From: Panax quinquefolius
Taxonomy: Eukaryota; Streptophyta; Magnoliopsida; Apiales; Araliaceae
DNA: 64,000 nucleotides
Assembly (NCBI GenBank): GCA_020205615.1
Contig: CM035165.1
Span: 31,345,544 to 31,409,543 of the forward strand
Direction of reading: 5' to 3'
Shown piece by piece: positions 58,584 to 64,000 of the stretch (positions are counted from its first letter, which is position 1; each line of letters starts with the position of its first letter). Both the position numbers and the translations under genes were made by a program. The notes beneath the pieces were generated by a model. That model did no database searches. It saw only the letters and a list, made by a program, of their open reading frames with translations, and had not been told where the DNA came from.

Positions 58584-59640
58584 ATGGCTTCTCAGCCAAC
58601 ACCCAAATGCCACGAGGCGAGTTCAAGCGCCTCTCCACCTGACCACCACCTATATGACCATAGAAAATTTGTGAGTCTGCTGCACCGTAGAAATTATGAG
58701 TACATGCATGCAATCTAAGGCACTTACGCTTGAGGCGTGGTTTGGCCCCGAGGGAACGACGGGGAGATGATGTCCCAAATTCACCAAAAGGGTGGATCAA
58801 ATTCACTTGAACATCAGGACACCCGTAGTGGTTAATATTGTCGAGGAATTCTATGTGAACGCTTAGAAAAAGCTCCTTTCAAAGCGTTTGTGCGAAATTG
58901 AATGGTTCCTTTCGATGATGATGCCATCAATGCTTACTATCGATTCTGGGTGCCACGCCATTGTCGGTATATGCCCAAATGAGGATTTTGACCGGATTAT
59001 GAGGAGGTTATTAAAAATTTGACAAAAGCGGGCACATCTTGGACCAAAGGTAGGAAGGGAGGAGCGGTGTTCAATAGCAAGAGACTTAAGCGGTATGGAA
59101 AGATATGGTATACATTTTTATGTGCGAAATTGCTTAGTCCCACACACTTGGACGTCACCAAAGAAGGCGTTCTTTATATACGCCATTGTGCGAATTTCAT
59201 TATCGGCGTCGGGGCCATCATCGGTTTCTCCATCCGGGGTGCTTACGTGGAAATTTTTGGGCGGTTTGCCACACCCTTCACTTATATGTGCGTTGTGCTT
59301 GCTAACGCCAGGGTGCGTTATTACGATGATGAGCCCACTCAACGCCGCTTGCTTTGCTTGATTCAAGAATGATTGCGCGGTATTCGATTTGGGGTGGAGA
59401 GAGTCACATCCACGGGGTTTGGGTTTTATTTTTCCATCGGCGTCGGAAGGCGAAATCGTCGATCTGAAAGATACCTCGGGGATGAGGATGAAACAATGGG
59501 AGATCGAGGCAAAAGCGAGTCCATCCATGAGGCATTTTCTAGTACTCGGTTCCTTGAGTTCCAAAATCGGATGAATCGCGTAATAAGGCGTACCTGGCAG
59601 GAAATCTGGCGATTGGCGATCTTGCGAATCACATGTTTGA
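58584..59640 (+). pseudogene. Athila env-position ORF, plant 'Transposase_32'-like
   Basis: ATG at 58584 (MASQPTPKCHEASSSASPP). Further pieces are VVNIVEEFYVNA, FERYG-type MERYGIHFYVRNCLVPHTWTSP, KKAFFIYAIVRI and FLGGLPHPSLICALCL (frame 59095-59361). The block from the WLHF-like segment to SLITALC is characteristic of the 'putative plant transposon protein' family found downstream of pol in Athila and related gypsy elements. Its role is unknown; it occupies the env position but I see no signal peptide or fusion-type segment. An overlapping open frame (59019-59372) shows the frame shifting. Confidence 0.65.
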
Positions 59641-60948
59641 TGCCATGAAACGCATCTTTTGCCTCATTCACCAACACTCCAAAGTTTCAACCCGTGACTC
59701 AATTTCCATATCAAACAACCCGGTCCATTACCTCGATTTCCTCCTAGTGATTAGATGAGGAAGAGCACCACCACCACCCCCAGACTTAGGCGATTCGGGA
59801 AGTCTGTTGCACTTTATTGTTATCGATGAGGCATTGTCTTATTTAAGTTTGGGGGAGTAATTTGTTTAGTTGCATACATGCATTTTTTTAAATTTTGTTG
59901 TCATATCTAGTTTTGCATTATAGAATAGGTATTTGCATAGTAGTTAGGATTTTGCATTGTTTTCATATATATAAAAAATTAAATATAAAAAAAAAAAAAA
60001 ATAGTTAAAAATAGTGTGTTTGCATATGTCCAACGGTGTCGCATTTTCATGTTATTATTTTTGTTAGGCCAATGATGAGATTGTGAACAAGTTAACTTGA
60101 TATAGTATGGATTATTAGAACTATGATATAATTTACATTATGAATCGATTCTTGGACTTGTTTGAAAGCTTGTTATAAAAGGGTAGCACTAATAACATCT
60201 TTGTTGGTAGGTTAGTTCAAATTGATACATAAAAAGTTTCTAAAGGATAATGCTAGGGTGAACTAGAAAATGACAAGGATAGGCGGTGAAGGCTTAAATT
60301 TAGGCAAAAAACCTAAGTTTGGGGAATATATGTGGGATATATAAGCTTGTTTAAAAAAAAAAAAAAAAAAAAAAGAATGAAACATGTTGAGTCTTGTGGT
60401 GGGTTGAGGAGAAACACTCCCCATAAACACAAGGCGTGAGATGGAGCGTAAAAGCACTCACCAACCATCTATCAAAAGAAAAAGAAAAGGGAAATAATCA
60501 ATCAGAAAAAAGAGCAAAAAGCCCCGTGTAAAAAAAAAGAAGAAAAAAGAAAGTATAAGTATCCTGCATGTACCCTTGAATTTGGTTGAGTTTAATTTTA
60601 GTTGAATCGTGCCTATCTTTGAGATTTTTAGTTTTACCTTTGTATGATTCCTTCTAAGAAGTTGTTTATGTATTGAATTTGGGTTAAATATCGGTTATCT
60701 TAGATGTTGATCACACACATACTATACGATGATAATTGTTCAAAATTGAGAATTAATATGTAAGTGTGGATTGGTTTTGATAATTTGTATTGTAAAGTTG
60801 CTTGTTTTCTCTGGTAGATGGGATAAGTTAGTTTATCTTGATGTTGTTGGATTTTTAGGCATTTAGATTGTTATTGCATTTCATTGCATTGCATAGCATG
60901 TAGTTTGTTTTGTGCTCGAGGACTATACGGTTTTAAGTTTGGGGATTT
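59641..60948 (+). other. Athila 3' untranslated region and PPT
   Basis: Non-coding. Has TTAAGTTTGGGGGAGTAATTTG at 59844 (a purine tract typical of this clade), A-runs at 59985 and 60353, and the PPT TAAGTTTGGGGATTT at 60934-60948 directly before TGATAAGTGG. Confidence 0.7.
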
Positions 60949-62332
60949 TGATAAGTGGATTTTATATACACGAATCGATATTCATTCAAGTTTAAATTAA
61001 TAGTTATCTTCATGTTTTGTGTTCGTTTTACTTGTTTCATGTTATTTTATGTGTAGGGTGATCATGGATGCAATTGGTGAGGAAAAGCGGGTCTTTTTGG
61101 AGCAAAAGTGGAAAAAAGTTGAGAAAAAAAAAAACTTGAAGTCGATAGCTAGCCCCCAAAATGAACTTTTTTATTATTTATACCCCCCCGTAGGGTCCGA
61201 GTCCGATTCTGAGTGTCTGTTTACATTTCAACCTTCTGCTGGTGCTCGGTTTGTGGGACTTGAATGATGCGTTTGGACTCTAATAAAAGGAGATTTGGCG
61301 GAGAAGAAGGAGAGCTTGCTATTACGTGAAAAACAACAATCTTACATCTGACAAAAGGCGTAATTGAAGAAGCGATTTCAAGGATTGAAGAAGCGAAGCG
61401 TTGGAGGAGTAATTTTGAGAAGATTGTCACGAGATTTGCAAATCGAGGCTACGTGAAGGGTTTTCCATAATTCTTCTTCTCTTTCATCTTATTTGTAATT
61501 GGAAGGATGTTTTCAACAAATTATTGAGTTTTTAATTCATTAGATTTATGAACTAATTTACTTATTAGACTTGTGATGGATCTTTGGGTGAAAGCGATGA
61601 TTCTATAACTTTGATTTCCAATTCAATAAGATATTTTCGGTTTATCTATGTTAATTTGAGCGTGAATTTATGAATTGCACGATCAGCGATTCTTTGTGGA
61701 TTTGAAAGGAATCGAGAGAGAGATTCGAATCTGACTTAGTTAATATAGCATGTGTCATGAATTTTGTCGATAGCGATTTGTGATTATTGTTAAGGTAGAG
61801 ATAAACTTGACATCGCATGTAATCGTATAGAGAGCTTAAACTTCAACCTTCTTTGATTGCAGTTCACATAGAGATATAGTGAGTTGGTTAATTTAGGTGT
61901 TTAGCAGTTTCTATCTTAATTGTGGATTGATGTTAATATGGTATTAGTGCATCGAGAGGTGGCTCTTACTACGTTAAGTGTTCTTGATTAATAAAAGCTG
62001 GAATATTAAATTGAGTTGGAATAAAGGTTTGAAAATCGGAGGAAGCTCGGGGTGAAATCATAAGTCTAATTCTCCATTAATTGTTTGAAATTAGGATTTA
62101 CGTTATTGGTGATTTGTTTTGTGATAGTTTATTTCTTTATTAATTTAGTTTTTTATATAATTTAAAACCATTGAATTGATTAGTTTAATAAAATTAGGGT
62201 TAATACAAAATTGATAATTGTGAAGTTAAAATTCTTGATATTTTGTCCTCGTGAGAGCGATACTTTATTCACTACTATATTACTTGTTGACCACGTGCTA
62301 CTTGCGTGTTTTTCGACAAAAGCGTATTGATT
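60949..62332 (+). repeat. Athila 3' LTR, end truncated
   Basis: TGATAAGTGG start. It follows the 5' LTR to GCGTATTGATT, then jumps to Tat integrase sequence (GGATGAAATCC) instead of TTCACCAACA. The frames at 61019-61267 and 62180-62389 are chance. Confidence 0.9.
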
Positions 62333-63350
62333 GGATGAAATCCATGGCAGAGTCTGTGGCCCCCATATGAGTGGCTCCCTCCTTGTCAAGAAAGTCTTCA
62401 GGACGGGACATTATTGGCTATCCCTCAAAGCTGATTGCAACGACCATGTCAAAAGATGCTATCAGTGCCAAATTCATAGGAATGCTATACACGCCTCTCA
62501 CACGGAACTCCACAATATGAGTTTGCCTTAGCCCTTCTCAATGTGGGAATGGGCGTTATCGGGCCCATCGAGCCTAAAGCCGATAAATGGTCATCGGTTT
62601 ATCTTCACCATGATCGACTACTTTACCAAGTGGGTAGAAGCGACCTCCTTCCCGTGGTTACTAAAGAAGTCATCATTTCTTTCATCAGAAGCAATGTCGT
62701 TTGTTGATATGGACAACCAGAGGTGATTGTGTCGACAATGCCAAGAACCTCAACAACAAAATGATGGATGAATTATGCGAGAAATTCCACATCAAACATC
62801 TCAACTCACATCTATCGTCCAAAGATGAACGGTCTTTGTTGAAGCGGCCAACAAAAACATCAAGAAGATTATGCAAAAGATGTCTGCCAACCACAAAGAT
62901 TGGCCCGACCTATTGCCTCTGACTCTGTTAGCCTACAGAATCTCAATGCGCACTTCAACTGGGGCAACCCCCTACGCTTTAACCTATGGGATAGAAGCAG
63001 TGCTCCCCATAGAAGTTGAGATGGAATCCCTCAGAGTGTTGATCGACGCTCAGCTGGATGAAGACCAATGGGTACAAGACAGGTATCACCAATTGTCTCT
63101 AATAGAAGAAAGGCGAATCGCAGCTATCTTCCATGGTCAGTTATATCAGCAAAGGATCGCCAAATACTACAACAAAAAAAGTCCGACTCTGGCGGTTTAA
63201 AACAACATGACTTGGTTTTGAAGAAGATTCTTGACAACCAAGATCAAAGCTAAAGAAAAATTTGCTCTAACCGGAAGGCCCGTTTATTGTCAAGGAAGTA
63301 TTGACGAGGCGCTCTCGGTTGCAAGAAATGGATGGCGATGAATTTCCCCA
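62333..63350 (+). pseudogene. Tat/Ogre-type gypsy integrase, decayed
   Basis: MDEIHGRVCGPHMSG and CYQCQIHRNAIH (zinc-binding HHCC region), then SMWEW/GVIGPIEPKA, NGHRFIFTMIDYFTKWVEA, DNAKNLNN (second catalytic Asp, 62731), VEAANKNIK (catalytic Glu region), RTSTGATPYALTYGIEAVLP, HGQLYQQRIAKYYNKK and a MDGDEFPQLINS tail. These are the motifs of Tat-lineage integrases. The first catalytic Asp (G-M-D-V in relatives) reads Gly in one frame and is shifted in another. The best open frame is 62871-63200. Confidence 0.85.
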
Positions 63351-64000
63351 ACTCATCAACTCGAGACACCGTGAAACGGTATTATATGTCCGAGTAACCA
63401 AAGAAACACCACAGTGCATAATCATCGTGTCACCAAATCATTCCGGTTCTTTAACCCTTCACCACATACAACTTATCTACACTTTGCCCCTCGAGAAAGC
63501 GTACTTTCTTCAAGCCAATGACTGGCTTTCTCCTTTCATTCCATACAATTTAGGTCATCCCATCGCGGATTGAACCTCTTGCATTTGTAGTTTGGCTACC
63601 CATACATGGGATCAAACTTTTCCTACCCGCAGTTTATACTCAACCTAGGATTAAACTTTCTCCCCCGCTTCACGACACGCACATGGGATTACGCTTTTCT
63701 TCTACGCGAGGGGCAAACTACGTCGACCTGATCTCCTCTTCAATAGGAGTACGTAGGCAACCATTTCATATGGCCTGGTCGCAATAAAACAAAAACAACA
63801 AAAACATTTATACCTTCTTCTCCTTACATAAAACAAAAACAACCAAAAACATTCCTACACCATTTCTACCATATCTGACGTTGAACCTCTTACACGGAGT
63901 TCGAACTACATGAACACTGATCTCCTCTTCATAGAGTACGTGGCGACCATTCATGGTGCGGTCTCACCCCTACCAAAACACAAACCATTGTCAACTGATA
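63351..64000 (+). other. 3' tail of Tat/Ogre-type element
   Basis: After the integrase stop near 63570 there is a C-rich stretch with two copies of a block: CTGATCTCCTCTTCA, then GAGTACGTxGGC and GGTCxCA (63727-63790 and 63917-63970), separated by ACAAAAACAAC runs. Blocks with xTACGTAGGCA are usual in Tat-lineage 3' regions. The frame 63301-63573 covers the integrase tail and a little beyond. The element continues past the window. Confidence 0.6.

Larger units (their letters stand above)
50870..62332 (+). mobile_element. Athila-type Ty3/gypsy element, complete order but decayed
   Basis: 11.5 kb: 5' LTR 50870-52260, PBS at 52263, gag, protease, RT, RNase H, integrase, a long 3' region with an env-position ORF, PPT at 60935-60948 and 3' LTR 60949-62332 (last ~20 bp lost). 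Motifs, the tRNA-Asp-like PBS, the TGATAAGTGG LTR start and the downstream ORF place it in the Athila clade. All ORFs are broken and several catalytic residues are changed. LTRs are very similar, so the insertion may be younger than its damaged ORFs suggest. Confidence 0.85.

Noticed and set aside
59118..59564. 148-codon minus-strand frame, the second longest in the window
   Set aside because: Antisense to the Transposase_32-like block. Length alone is explained by the relatively G+C-rich local composition.
1..64000. tRNA, rRNA or conserved small RNA genes, and a novel multi-gene system
   Set aside because: No cloverleaf-like A/B boxes, ribosomal blocks or gene clusters were recognised. The window is fully consistent with nested retrotransposons.

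Overview
The window looks like intergenic heterochromatin of a flowering plant, probably a dicot. It is A+T-rich, has no intact host gene, and is almost entirely nested, broken LTR retrotransposons whose protein domains and initiator-Met or Athila-type primer sites are plant-specific. I could not run alignments. Element boundaries were read by eye from LTR ends, primer-binding sites (PBS), polypurine tracts (PPT), target-site duplications (TSD) and repeated blocks.

Layout. 1-9299: pieces of one Ty3/gypsy family with ~2.5 kb LTRs, including a minus-strand element (1144-8390) with a shrunken pol. 9300-18289: a complete but decayed minus-strand Ty1/copia element (1.85 kb LTRs, TSD AATAG). 18295-36428: plus-strand gypsy remnants and LTR fragments. 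A stretch of about 11.1 kb (14123-25207) is followed directly by a second copy of itself (25208-36311); the breakpoints share TATT and the left one lies inside the copia gag. 37546-43197: a non-autonomous LTR element with TSD ATGTG and no recognisable protein. 43203-49690: an inverted repeat of about 550 bp and a long minus-strand LTR-like zone. 49695-49983: a Stowaway-like MITE. 50327-50639: the only host-like gene remnant, a DC1 (Cys/His-rich) protein with a frameshift. 50770-50869: exactly 100 N, an assembly gap. 50870-62332: an Athila-type gypsy element with gag, protease, RT, RNase H, integrase and a downstream env-position ORF, all decayed. 62333-64000: a Tat/Ogre-type integrase and its 3' tail, fused to the truncated Athila LTR.

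No set of host genes works together here; the functional logic is that of retrotransposon replication. The most notable results are the 11.1 kb tandem duplication and the way the differences between its copies, and between LTR pairs, cluster at CAG/CTG sites. That pattern suggests either CHG-methylation-linked read error or a methylation-linked process, and it means many frameshifts and stops here may not be real.
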